In this document: positions 10,670-20,692 of the stretch, piece by piece
Numbering within the stretch: position 1 is the stretch's first letter
Layout: the number at the start of each line of letters is the position of its first letter
Assembly: GCA_023014485.1 (NCBI GenBank)
Contig: JAJOZX010009450.1
Coordinates: 1-64,000, forward strand
Reading direction: 5' to 3'
DNA: 64,000 bases
Source: Bathynomus jamesi
Lineage: Eukaryota; Arthropoda; Malacostraca; Isopoda; Cirolanidae
Position numbers and translations under genes: made by a program
Notes under the pieces: generated by a model
Told to the model about the DNA's origin: nothing
The model's database searches: none
The model's input: the letters and a program-made list of their open reading frames with translations, nothing else

Positions 10670-10867
10670 CAGGGTATCTTAAAAGTCGCCCACCATAGGC
10701 TTTATTCAGACTTACGAGGTTTACGAGTCAAAATGGTTTATAAGTGATGTTTAATTACAATACATGCTCGATATTTTTCGAATAATAAAATAATAGTATG
10801 TACAATTAATCAAAAAGCTATCTTAAAATAATTAAATTGAATGGTGCGCGACTTCTGAGACACCCTG
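10670..10867. mobile_element. Tc1/mariner-type MITE
   Basis: Ends CAGGGTATCTTAAAAGTCGC and the complement of GCGACTTCTGAGACACCCTG form imperfect TIRs of about 27 bp. TA dinucleotides lie at 10668-10669 and 10868-10869. Length is 198 bp, AT-rich and non-coding. Confidence 0.8.
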
Positions 10868-10869
10868 TA

Positions 10870-12455
10870 TAATTTTCCGTGGAATAATCAATTAAAAAGC
10901 ATTTCTTTTTAAATAATGTGGAATTTACTTTAAAAATATTACAATATTTTCATGTTTGCATTAAAGAAAAAAAATTGTATTCCAAAATTGCATTTTTCCC
11001 CGAGTATAACTAAAATATTTTGGGATTCTAAGCAAATAAACTTGAACAAGAAACATTTTTTTATTAAAAAAATTACTCTGTAGTTTACAAAATGTTTCTT
11101 GAAATAAAATACAAAGAGTGTAGCAAAATTCTTTACCAGTTTTGGGGGATTAAGAGAGAAATATTTTGATCTGTTAATTTAGAACCTCACAAACCTCAAT
11201 AACGAACAATATTCTTTCCTTGTGCTTTGAACACCACCAATTTAACACGATTGGAAGGAACGCGGGAGTCCACCAAACAACTCTTTGTCAATCTCGATAC
11301 TTTGGCAAAGCCTTTTTGAGCACTCTGACCACCAACGTTTCTCTTGAATTTCGGACTGTGCCTCTTCCGACATTACAAGATTGTTCAGCTTGTTCTTCGA
11401 CAATTACATCTAGATTTTCGCACGGATTTAAATCGGATGAGTTTCCAAGCTATCGTTCAAGTTTAATTTATCAGAAATTGCTAAACTTATGTTATGTCAT
11501 CTATCAAAACTACCAAAAAAATATATATTCCCTACCTAATTTGTAAGAAATAATGTTGTTTGGTAATTTGGTAGTTTGGTAATTTTCAATTTCTTCTCAT
11601 TATCAATAATAACAGTCGTAATATACGTAATTTTTATTTACAGTACAAAGAAAACTAATACATTATCATTAAAATATAGTTTGTACGACACGGGTAAATA
11701 CGAGCTATAAACAATTTTAATGGTAGCTATTTTATGTAAATTTATTTTTAGTGAAACTTTTTATTTCGTAATATTTCACGAAAATGGGAAGTGCTTTTAG
11801 TTTTTACAATTAGAATAACAAACTTAAAATTCGATATTTTTTATTTTATGGGTTTGTACGGTTTGGAAAAAACCTTAATCTACTTTACATAAATTTTAAA
11901 ATAAAGAATGCGTCCGAGGCCTAATAAGAATGAATAAGAATGAATATTTTAAATACTTTCTTTGTGTGTGTGTGTGTGTGTGTGTTGATTAAAAGTAACT
12001 ATTTAAATGACCATTACTTTTATTTAAATTTAGATCGAAAAATTATTTTTGTGTTATTTGAAAAATATTTTAAGTTTTACCGTTACTTGTTTGGCTTTAC
12101 AATGTACACGAGTATGCATGTACTAGAGAACGAGAACTACAGACTACCGAGGACAGCGCTAGGCTGGTTGAGGAATGGTCTGACAGAATGCTACTTGGTC
12201 AGATAAATTTGTGTTCCGCGTAGAAGGATTTGTTAACAAGTGTAAGAGTCAGTGCTCCGCTGATGATGACCCTTGCATGCATGTTGAGAGCAGTCTATGT
12301 CGTTCCATTAATCACGGTCTAGTGTGGAATGACGGCAGATCAGCTCTTAGGGCAATACGTTCTTCGGGACACAATGAATTCGATAAAATACCCCGATATG
12401 TTAGAAAATTTTTGTGATTCCTAAAGTGTCTCAGTGGAATAATGCTAAAGAGAGT
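10870..12455. other. Long gene-poor stretch with (TG)n
   Basis: No recognisable gene. An open frame at 11220-11546 (108 codons) has no known motif, and its minus strand reads a weak ENLDVIVEEQAEQ-like string that I cannot place. (TG)n occurs at 11962-11984. The final 300 bp (from about 12110) may be the upstream part of the decayed transposase at 12462, but the reading frame there is not recognisable. Confidence 0.4.
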
Positions 12456-12461
12456 TGCAAT

Positions 12462-12760
12462 TCATCCAAGATGGAGCTCCACCCTCTTTGCTGTTAATGT
12501 GTGCAGCTGGCTCGATGATCATTTTCCCAACAGCTGGAATGGAAAGCGATAACCAGTAGACTGGCCAGCCAGGAGTTCAGATTTTATTCTCTCAACATTT
12601 TTCTTTAGGGGTGGGCAAAAGAAAATGTCTACGAAAAATGAAAACAGGATCAGCACCAGAAGAGTACCTTTCACACTCTGTCGAAAATGTATGTAGCTGT
12701 GCGTCTCAGAAAATGTGTAGAAGATGACGGTGCTTTTGTGAGATTTTTTTTAAAAGCCTT
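12462..12760 (+). pseudogene. DDE_3-type transposase C-terminal fragment
   Basis: Begins FIQDGAPP, the second catalytic Asp motif. After a frameshift it reads VCSWLDDHFPNSWNGKR, PVDWPARSSDF, RGWAKENVYEK and LRKCVEDDGAFVRFF. The order IQDGAPPH, WL-FP-W-G-R, WPARS-D, F-WGW-K--VY is that of the DDE_3 domain in DUF4817-associated arthropod elements. Stops within the frame and the missing N-terminus make it dead. The third catalytic position is in the WPARSSDF block. Confidence 0.7.
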
Positions 12761-12859
12761 AAATTGATATATACACTACAGTACAAATATTTCAATTTCG
12801 CTCCAGTAGGACAATTAAATTTGTTATTTTCTAAAAAATAGGGGGCTACTTTCCAATTA

Positions 12860-12861
<2 letters not shown>

Positions 12862-12893
<32 letters not shown>
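12862..12893. repeat. (TA)n microsatellite
   Basis: TA tract immediately 5' of the LINE fragment at 12894. Confidence 0.9.
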
Positions 12894-12895
<2 letters not shown>

Positions 12896-13204
12896 CCGAT
12901 GATGCGAAATTCGAAATAAAATCAGATAGCGATAAACAAAGCAAAAGAGTAGAGGGGCAGGTACTAAGAACGTTCAAAAGAAGTAATGATTCACCTGCTA
13001 AAAACACTGATTATACCAAAACTTGAATACTGCTCAGTCTTGATGTCCTCATATAAAAAGGAAGAAACTAATAAGCTAGAAGAAACTCAGACATTTCACA
13101 GCTAAGATTGACGGCTGCAAAGAACTCAACTACTAGGAAAGACAACGTAAAGTAAATCTGTACTCCCTAGAAAGAAGAAGAGAGAGGTACACCATAATCT
13201 AAGG
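12894..13204 (+). pseudogene. LINE C-terminal fragment, family D copy 2
   Basis: Nucleotide-level relative of 1052-1375: GACCGATGATGCGAAATT, GATAAACAAAGCAAAAG, CCTGCTAAAAAC, TTCACAGCTAAGATTGA and AAAGAACTCAACTACT occur in the same order. Frameshifts and stops throughout. It ends abruptly where the next gene-like region begins. Confidence 0.75.
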
Positions 13205-13205
13205 G

Positions 13206-14651
13206 GTGGCAAACAATGATTGCCCCTCCCCCTGCACAGATGAAACTAATAGAGGTAAAAAAAAACTGATTGTTGCATCTTTTAGACAATTTAATTCTAC
13301 GTCTAAACAAAACCACTCAATAGTTGGTGTTGCCTCCTCGTGCTTGGCGGACGTGCTTGGCGGTGCTTGGCGGTCGAAAGAATCATACTTTACATAAAGT
13401 ATGAATGATAGGTGGTACAGTGAAAAGAAGAGTGAAGAACACTATGTAACGATTGCTGAACCAAGTGGAGAATATATTACCCATCAGACACCAGCATCGA
13501 GTAAGGCTGCAGACATAGGAAATTCAGTATTGTCAGTTATTAAAGAGAAACATCTACAAAATGATATAGCTCTAATAGGCTGTGATCGCACAAATACCAA
13601 CACTGGTTATAAAGGAGGTGTGATTCAAGTTTGGAGAAAGCACATAGTAGGCCACTTCAGTGGTTCATTTGTATGCTTCATACAAATGAATCACCTCTAA
13701 GACATATTTTGAAACATCGGATGGTACAACATCTGGGGCAAGTACCCTTATTGGTCCTATTGAGAAAGCCATTCACGTTTGTGAAAACAATCCAGTAGTA
13801 CGATTCAAACCTATAACTAGTGGTAAAGAACTATTATATCTGCCACAACATATTGTTGATGATCTTAGTGATCAGCAGTATTTATACCGCATTATTTCAG
13901 CAATCAGAAATGGTACAGTTGATGAACACCTTGCTCATGTAAAGCCAGGTCCTCTTGGTCATGCTAGATGGTTAACTCTTTCTAATAGGGTTTGTAGGCT
14001 TTATGTTTCAACAATGAAACCAACAAAGAAACTTTACACAATGACACACTTCATTGTGACAAATTACGGTCCTAATTAGTTTGACATCAAGTGTAGACTT
14101 AATTGCATAGATGGGCCAAGGCATGTGTTTTCTGCAATGAATAAGGTTAAGCATTTGCCTAGAAAATCAGTAGAAACTGTTAAGAAGTATATGTACCGAA
14201 ATGCATATTTTGCTCACCCGGAAAATATTCTTCTGGCAATGTTGTATGACTCAGCTAGGGAAAAACGTAAAAAAGCTGTTAGCAAAATTATGGACATGCG
14301 AAATGAGACTGGTCAAAATTTAGAATTGAGAGATTTCAAGGTTCCTAATCTTAATTATGCAAAGGACTGGGATGAAATAATTAATTGTAAACTAAACTAA
14401 GTGAGCAACCTCTTACAATGAAGAGCAGAAATTTTAGCTATCAAAGAAACCGCATTGAACATTCCAAATTATCCAATCATACCCAGAATGTAGAGCGTTT
14501 TATTAAATTAGTGACGGATTCTTTAAGTTCGGTATTTGGGTTTGAAGCAATAGGTGGTTTTATCAGAGCTAGAATGATTTCACGTAGTCTGATGCCAGAC
14601 GTAGAAACTAAAAAGGATTTTGCTGAAAGTTTGACTTCTTTATTAGAATAG
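13206..14651 (+). pseudogene. Transposase-like gene of unnamed family
   Basis: Nearly continuous protein in a few frames. 13401-13690 has SSKAADIGNSVLSVIKEK, LQNDIALIGCDRTNTNTGYK and GGVIQVWRKHI. After a frameshift near 13690 come TSGASTLIGPIEKAIHVCE, PVVRFKPI, LSDQQYLYRIISAIRNG, VKPGPLGHARWLTLSNRVCR and LYVSTMKPTKKLY, then a TAG at 14077. Next are DGPRHVFSAMNKVKHLP, YRNAYFAHPENILLAMLYD, and at 14418-14651 NHTQNVERFIKLVTDSLSSV. I know this motif string from multicopy uncharacterised proteins in arthropods and Hydra but not a superfamily name. The D in GCD-x-TNTNTG could be a first RNase-H-fold acid (inference). A 12-bp-arm hairpin sits exactly at the frameshift (13664-13690). Confidence 0.65.
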
Positions 14652-15147
14652 TTAATGTTGTTTTTTTCAGTTACCATTTGTGTACTAATTTGCTGTGTTT
14701 CTATACTTTATATGTATTTACTCAAACAAATTAAAGAAAATGGTTATTTTTCTTTCCTGTTTCTTTATATTCCTTGCAACAAAACACTAAATTCGAGAAT
14801 ATCATTAATCCAGCAAAGAAAAAGTAAATAGAAATTCATTAAATAACCTGAAAATTATTGCAGAAGATATATTTTTAATTGTGTGGATTATATCTATTTG
14901 TTTCCCCCACAACAGAGCCAAGAATCGGTTATAAAACCACCGTAAACCCAGTTACGATACCCATTTTATATTTTGGCAAAAATGAGGTAGTTCAAGATAC
15001 TCTAGAATATTACTTCAGTTTTCTTTGTGTTTCCTAGTTAAAACCACAATATAATTTCAGTGTGCCTAAAGGAAAGAAAACTTTTGTCTGGTTTACTCCG
15101 CCCTAATAATACATATATATACTGTACATACTGTATATGTATATATA
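14652..15147. other. Intergenic, nothing recognised
   Basis: AT-rich, ends in short TA tracts before the mariner element. Confidence 0.4.
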
Positions 15148-15317
15148 CGAGGGTAATTCAATAAGTATCCACACTTTTATTTTCACAATTTTATTTTCAC
15201 ATCTGATAGATTATAAACACATCACTTCTCAACATAGTCTCCTGTTTCTCAATACACTTAGTCCAGCGATCTACAAGCTTCCTAATGCCATCACAAAAGA
15301 ATGTTTTGCTTTGTGCG

Positions 15318-15900
15318 TTAGCCAGTCATGCTCCCCTCCTTCAGGTCATCATCGCCTTGGAATCGCTGACCTCTCAAAGCGTCTTTTAGTGGTCCAAACA
15401 GGTAAAAATCCGAAGGTGCCAGGTCTGGACTGTAGGCTGGATGGTCGAGAACTTCAAATTTAAGTTCTTGAAAGCATTTTCTAGTCTGTGCAGCGGTATG
15501 AGGGCGCGCATTGTCGTGTAACAGAATAACACATTCCGACAATCTCCCTCTCCGTTTTGTGCGAATTGCTCGCTTTAACTCATTCCGAAGCATGTCAGAA
15601 CACGATGCACTTGTTACTGTAGTTCCACGCTCTAATAATGTTCAAGGATAGGGCCTCGTGTATCCCAAAACAGTGTTAGCATAACTTTACCTGCTGACGG
15701 TTGCGCTTTGAACTTCCTTGCAACGGGAGATGTTGGATGCTTCCATTGCATGCTCTGTCGTTTACTTTCTGGTTCATAATGATGGATTCGGGCCTCATCT
15801 CCAGTGATAATGCGCTCCAAAAAGTTTTCACCTTCATTATGATCCGCACCAAAAGACGAGAGCAGACGTCCATACCTGGATCCATCACTATGAATCAGAA
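15318..15900 (-). pseudogene. Mariner transposase catalytic half (left arm)
   Basis: Reads, from 15890 down, GENFLERIITGDEARIHHYE and PESKRQSMQWKHPTSP. It continues FKAQPSAGKVMLTLFWDTRG, PILEHY, stop, TSASYSDMLRNELKRAIRTK and ILLHDNARPHTAAQTRKC, then FEVLDHPAYSPDLAPSDFYL and FGPLKDALRGQRF. Catalytic D residues are visible in TGDE, HDNARPH and YSPDLAPSD, the DD34D pattern of mariner. The N-terminal 150 or so residues are gone, and the C-terminus is broken at DLKEGSMTG. Confidence 0.9.
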
Positions 15901-16443
15901 AGAAAACGACAAAGCATGCAATGGGAGCATCAACATCTCCCGTTTCAAGGAAGTTCAAAACGCAGCCGTCAGCAGGTAAAGTTATGCTAACCTGTTTTGG
16001 GATACACGAGGCCCTATCCTTGAACATTCTCTAGAGCGTGGAACTACAGTAACAAGTGCATCGTATTCTGACATGCTTCGGAATGAGTTAAAGCAAGCAA
16101 TTCGCACAAAACGAGAGGGAGATTGTCGGAATGTGTTATTCTGTTACACGACAATGCGCGCCTCATACCGCTGCACAGACTAGAAAATGCCTTCAAGAAC
16201 TTAAATTTGAAGTTCTCGACCATCCAGCCTACAGTCCAGACATGGCACCTTCGGATTTTTACCTGTTTGGACCACTAAAAGACGCTTTGAAGAGTCAGCG
16301 ATTCCAAGGCGATGATGACCCGAAGGAGGCGGTGCATGACTGGCTACGCACACAGCCAAAAACATTCTTTGTGATGGCATTAGGAAACTTGTAGATCGCT
16401 GGACTAAGTGTATTGAGAAACAGGAAGACTATGTTGACAAGTG
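15880..16443 (+). pseudogene. Mariner transposase catalytic half (right arm)
   Basis: Second, inverted copy starting at an IHHYESERKRQSMQWEH-like point and running VLDHPAYSPDMAPSDFYLF, GPLKDALKSQRFQGDDD and AVHDWLRTQPKTFFVMALG. It then continues out of frame through LVDRWTKCIEKQEDYVDK-like codons. It has its own frameshifts (FCYTTMRASYR instead of LHDNARPHTA), so the two arms have mutated independently. Confidence 0.85.
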
Positions 16444-16664
16444 ATGTTTTTTATAATCTATCAGATGTGAAATAAAAAGTGCGGATACTTATTGAATCAC
16501 CTCGTATATAGGTTGAATTTCAGAATTAAACACATAAAATGAATGAATGATGCAATCCACAAGGAAAAAGAAAAAATTATTGTAAGTGCTTTCGTATTCA
16601 GCAGTAAATCTCGTCGGGGAATCACGAGGTGTTCTGCTGAATGCACGAAAGCAATATATAATTA

Positions 16665-17542
16665 GTGATGGATCGAGTGGTCGGTTTTTCACACCGCGGT
16701 TGCGGTGTGTTTGCGGTTGTCGAATTTTTTCCAACCGCGGTTGCGGTTGCGGTTATCATAGACTAGGAAAAATGCGTAATTATTAACTGGATTTAGCCAC
16801 TATAGTGCGATTAGCCACACTTGGTACATAATATACTAAATAGTATTTATTTAGTAATACATTATGTTGAACACAAGTTTTGCAATACACCGCTACCGCT
16901 ATTTGTGTGTTGCAAAACTTGTGTTCAACATAAGTATTTACTAAATAAATACTATTTAAATGAAGTATATTCTAACTTATATAGCTATTATGAAAGAACA
17001 GGTCAAATTATTAAAACCATATTTTGCACTAAGTGTGTGCCAGGATGAGGACGAGGACCCTCGCACTGTTCATCCCACCTACCACTTTCCCCAGCCTCCA
17101 CCCTTGGAAAGTTATGGTTATTATTCAATTGAAAACTGATGTCAAACTTAATGACAGCAGTGTGAATTTCAAGAATAATATTTTTGCTGCATTTTCACCT
17201 TTCAAGCGGCAACGCCTCTCATCGTACAACGTTCCCGCTCCACTGAAGAGCTGCTCGCTTGGAATGCTACTTGAAGGGCAAGCAAGATATGTTCTTGCAA
17301 TACAGCCAAGTTCTTTGTATTTAGTTCGTTATCTTTCCACCACTGAAGAGGATCATCGTCGGGAGCAATTCTTTTTTCTTTTTGGCTGCTTTTTGACTGG
17401 TTCAGGTTTGTTCAGGGTTAAAATTAACTAAGCTTTTACAACCGCAACCGCACTTATGGAACGGCGGTTGCGGTTACGGTTGCGGTTGTGAATTTTTGTG
17501 CGGTTGTAGTGCGGTTGCGGTTGCGGTTATTCGATCCATCAC
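16665..17542. mobile_element. hAT-like element with GCGGTT subterminal repeats
   Basis: Ends GTGATGGATCGA and TCGATCCATCAC are inverted. Both subterminal regions are packed with GCGGTTGCGGTT units (16690-16758; 17438-17530 in both orientations). An internal palindrome lies at 16839-16965 (ATTATGTTGAACACAAGTTT with its complement). The frame at 17033-17431 has no motif I recognise. hAT transposases bind short subterminal repeats, so the hexamers fit that role. Target duplication is unclear because of the flanking TA. Confidence 0.65.
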
Positions 17543-17734
17543 ATATATATATATATATATAATTGCTCACAAAGTCTTGTAATATGTTCTTTTCCATTAC
17601 AATTTTTTGCATTTAATTTGCTTTAAAGTTAGAAACGAACTTGTTAAGAAATTAATTTTGCCTCATGATGCGAAAACATGATAAAATACCTGACACAATA
17701 CAAGGTAATTATTACAGGAATAGTTTCATCTTCA

Positions 17735-17875
17735 TAATGATGAAGGCTTCGTTATGGCTAGTGTCGTACACAGCTTCTCGTCGATCAGCGAAGTTGAGCG
17801 AAAGTGGGGTCGGAAGACCGTTTGTCTACGTTCAGATTATGTAGTGACCAGGGTTTGGATCCATGTAGGTCCCCG
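17735..17875 (+). repeat. 5S rRNA-like fragment (SINE3-type?)
   Basis: TCTCGTCGATCAGCGAAGTT, then GAGCGAAAGTGGGGTCGG and a later GTGACCAGGG follow 5S rRNA order (TCTCGTCCGATCACCGAAGTT, AAGCAACGTCGGG, GTGACCGCC). The region between is rearranged. Confidence 0.5.
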
Positions 17876-17879
17876 GTCA

Positions 17880-18305
17880 TACAACCTTAGATGTTGAAGA
17901 AGGTGGTTAAGTAACCCATCTAAAAGAAAATCATATTGATGAAAACCAAGAGTCAGTTAAGGGCTGGAAGCTCCGATTTGAAAAAGGAAGAATTAGCCAT
18001 TCTTCAATTTTTGCAGTTTTTAACTAATAAAGTGAAGAATAAAACTTATACATTTCAACCTAAATAAAATTAAGTATTTAATAATTATTTCATAGTTTTT
18101 TTTCAAAATATTTTATTTGAATCAAATACTCTGAATGTATTGATTTAAGCAACTGCAATTGTAATTCACATTTTAATTAATTTTCTGTTGATACCACAAC
18201 GATTTTGAATTATTATTTATGTCGGTTCATCCGAGAAAAGGTTGTAATTCATTAATTACATGTACATTAATTAATCAATTTGTAATTTACAAGGCTGAAA
18301 ACATT

Positions 18306-18306
<1 letters not shown>
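17880..18306. other. Intergenic, nothing recognised
   Basis: AT-rich, no frame or paired repeat supported. Confidence 0.4.
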
Positions 18307-18346
<40 letters not shown>

Positions 18347-18349
<3 letters not shown>

Positions 18350-18570
18350 GGTGAACCAAAAGTAGTGGACAGGAGGTTGAATACGGTTTTGTGTTATATT
18401 ATATTAACTATGGTGTTCATTATAACTATGGTGTTTGTGTTTATTATATTAAATATTATAACTAAATTTATTTAAATTTTATTTTGTATTATAGTATACA
18501 AAAAAATTAAATATGTATTCCTCAAAATAAACGTTATCATTTACTGTCCACCTACATTTGGTTCACCCTA
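18347..18570. mobile_element. Tc1/mariner-type MITE with GGTGAACCAAA ends
   Basis: Left GGTGAACCAAAAGTAGTGG and right CCACCTACATTTGGTTCACC are imperfect inverted ends of about 25 bp, bordered by TA-rich DNA. About 220 bp, AT-rich interior, non-coding. Confidence 0.75.
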
Positions 18571-18705
18571 TATATGATGAAATAATTTTCGTGAAATAAT
18601 TTTTCATATATATATATATATATATATTATATTTATTTATATATATATATATATATGTATTTATTTATATTATATATATATATATTTATATATTATATAT
18701 ATATA

Positions 18706-20238
18706 TGCATATATAACTGCAATGACCGCGCAGTATATAAATGAATAGAAACGACATAAGTGTTAAGGAACGTTTCTGCACACGAGGAGGAGAGATAACG
18801 AATAATGAAAAATGAGGCGAACGCCCAGGAATCGAACCCAGGGCCTTCCAATTGCCGGTCGGACGCCTACCATTATGCTACGGACCTCACTCAATCACAA
18901 ATCGAAATTCTCCCACATAGGGCAGAAACCAATGCCTGAGAGGGCACCCTCGCAAATCGTGAATATGCGCATATAACTGCAATGACCGCGCAGTATATAA
19001 ATGAATAGAAACGACATAAGTTTTAAGGAACGTTTCTGCACACGAGGAGGAAGATAACGAATAATGAAAAATGAGGCGAACCGCCCAGGAATCGAACCCA
19101 GGGCCTTCCAATTGCCGGTCGGACGCTCTACCATTATGCTACGGACCTCACTCAATCACAAATCGAAATTCTCCCACATAGGGCAGAACCAATGCCCTGA
19201 GAGGGCACCCTCGCAAATCGTGAATATGCGCATATAACTGCAATGACCGCGCAGTATAAATGAATAGAAACGACATAAGTGTTAAGGAACGTTTCTGCAC
19301 ACGAGGAGGAGAGATAACGAATAATGAAAAATGAGGCGAACCGCCCAGGAATCGAACCCAGGGCCTTCCTGGGCGGTTCGCCTCACTTTTTCATTATTCG
19401 TTATCTCTCCTCCTCGTGTGCAGAAACGTTCCTTAACACTTATGTCGTTTTCTATTCATTTATATACTGCGCGGTCATTGCAGTTATATGCGCATATTCA
19501 CGATTTGCGAGGGTGCCCTCTCAGGGCATTGGTTTCTGCCTATGTGGAGAATTTCGATTTGTGATTGAGTGAGGTCCGTAGCATAATGGTAGAGCGTCCG
19601 ACCGGCAATTGAAGGCCCTGGGTTCGATTCCTGGGCGGTTCGCCTCATTTTTCATTATTCGTTTCTCTCCTCCTCGTGTGCAGAACGTTCCTTAACACTT
19701 ATGTCGTTTCTATTCATTTATATACTGCGCGGTCATTGCAGTTATATGCGCATATTCACGATTGCGAGGGTGCCCTCTCAGGGCATTGGTTTCTGCCCTA
19801 TGTGGGAGAATTCGATTTGTGATTGAGTGAGGTCCGTAGCATAATGGTAGAGCGTCCGACCGGCAATTGGAAGGCCCTGGGTTCGATTCCTGGGCGGTTC
19901 GCCTCATTTTTCATTATTCGTTATCTCTCCTCCTCGTGTGCAGAAACGTTCCTTAACACTTATGTCGTTTCTATTCATTTATATACTGCGCGGTCATTGC
20001 AGTTATATGCGCATATTCACGATTTGCGAGGGTGCCCTCTCAGGGCATTGGTTTCTGCCCTATGTGGGAGAATTTCGATTTGTGATTGAGTGAGGTCCGT
20101 AGCATAATGGTAGAGCGTCCGACCGGCAATTGGAAGGCCCTGGGTTCGATTCCTGGGCGGTTCGCCTCATTTTTCATTATTCGTTATCTCTCCTCCTCGT
20201 GTGCAGAAACGTTCCTTAACACTTATGTCGTTTCTATT
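18706..20238. repeat. Inverted tandem array of a ~245-bp tRNA-like SINE unit
   Basis: About three units on the minus strand (18706-18960, 18965-19207, 19208-19369 partial) meet about four on the plus strand (19370-19497 partial, then three fuller units to about 20238). Each unit has a tRNA-like block with A-box-like TAGCATAATGGTAGAGCG and a perfect B box GGTTCGATTCC. It also has a body with GAGGGTGCCCTCTCAGGGCA and a tail with CGTTCCTTAACACTTATGTC. The orientation switch falls inside the tRNA-like block (CAGGGCCTTCCTGGGCGG, near 19369). Unit-to-unit identity is very high, differing mostly by single-base indels. (TA)n flanks both sides, and a further 45-bp minus fragment lies at 20393-20440. 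Confidence 0.9.
19571..19645 (+). repeat. tRNA-like pol III promoter block of array unit
   Basis: GTAGCATAATGGTAGAGCG (A box) and GGTTCGATTCC (B box) at normal spacing, flanked by GAGG and CCTC. The acceptor arm does not pair as a real tRNA, so this is a tRNA-derived SINE head rather than a tRNA gene. Equivalent blocks lie at 19829-19903 and 20092-20168 on the plus strand, and 18822-18890 and 19080-19150 on the minus strand. Confidence 0.75.
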
Positions 20239-20280
20239 CATATATATATATATATATTTTATTTATATTATATATATATA

Positions 20281-20314
<34 letters not shown>

Positions 20315-20488
20315 TTATTTATATATATATATATATATTACACTACATATATATATATATATATACACTACATATATATATATATATATCTATGCATATA
20401 ACTGCAATGACCGCGCAGTATATAAATGAATAGAAACGATATATATAGAAACGATGAATAGAAACGATATATATATATATATATATAT

Positions 20489-20545
20489 AAGCAAACAACC
20501 ACAAGGAAAAGGAAACACAAAGTCCGACCTTGTGGTTGTTTGCTT
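20489..20545. repeat. Hairpin, related to 1878-1953
   Basis: AAGCAAACAACCACAAGG (20489-20506) pairs perfectly with 20528-20545. A GGAAAAGGAAAC-like loop side and a nearby TCACGTGTTATTTTGTGA recall the hairpin at 1878-1953 and its ACACGTGA neighbour. Confidence 0.8.
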
Positions 20546-20605
20546 ATTAATAAGGTCACGTGTTATTTTGTGATTCTAGTGCATATATATATATATATAT
20601 ATAGA

Positions 20606-20646
20606 ACAAGAAACTCTTCTGGAAAAATTAAATCCACTATAGTTCG
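20606..20646. repeat. Short dispersed repeat (copy 1)
   Basis: AACTCTTCTGGAAAAATTAA, then ATCCACTATAGT matches 30808-30840 almost exactly. Both lie beside (TA)n. Confidence 0.6.
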
Positions 20647-20692
20647 AATAAGTAATGGTAAATGACAAATACCATAGTTTTTCTTTTTCAGG

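Larger units (their letters stand above)
15148..16504. mobile_element. Palindromic mariner made of two C-terminal halves
   Basis: Both ends carry the same 3' TIR: CGAGGGTAATTCAATAAGTA at the left and its near-complement TACTTATTGAATCACCTCG at the right, with TA on each side (15146-15147, 16505-16506). Inside, transposase C-terminal sequence reads leftward from about 15890 and rightward from about 15880. Arms of about 620-640 bp meet around a spacer of about 90 bp. No intact 5' end or N-terminal HTH is present. Transcription through it would give a long hairpin RNA. Confidence 0.9.

Noticed and set aside
11220..11546. 108-codon plus-strand frame
   Set aside because: No family resemblance on either strand; length is within chance for AT-rich DNA.
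17033..17431. 132-codon frame inside the GCGGTT element
   Set aside because: No recognisable motif, no catalytic residues, and the context is a non-autonomous element.
18706..20238. Functional tRNA gene cluster
   Set aside because: A and B boxes are good but the acceptor and anticodon arms do not form a proper cloverleaf, and the same head is part of a 245-bp SINE unit.
20086..20433. 115-codon open frame with IYIYIY runs
   Set aside because: It is SINE sequence read through into a TA microsatellite; no protein signature.
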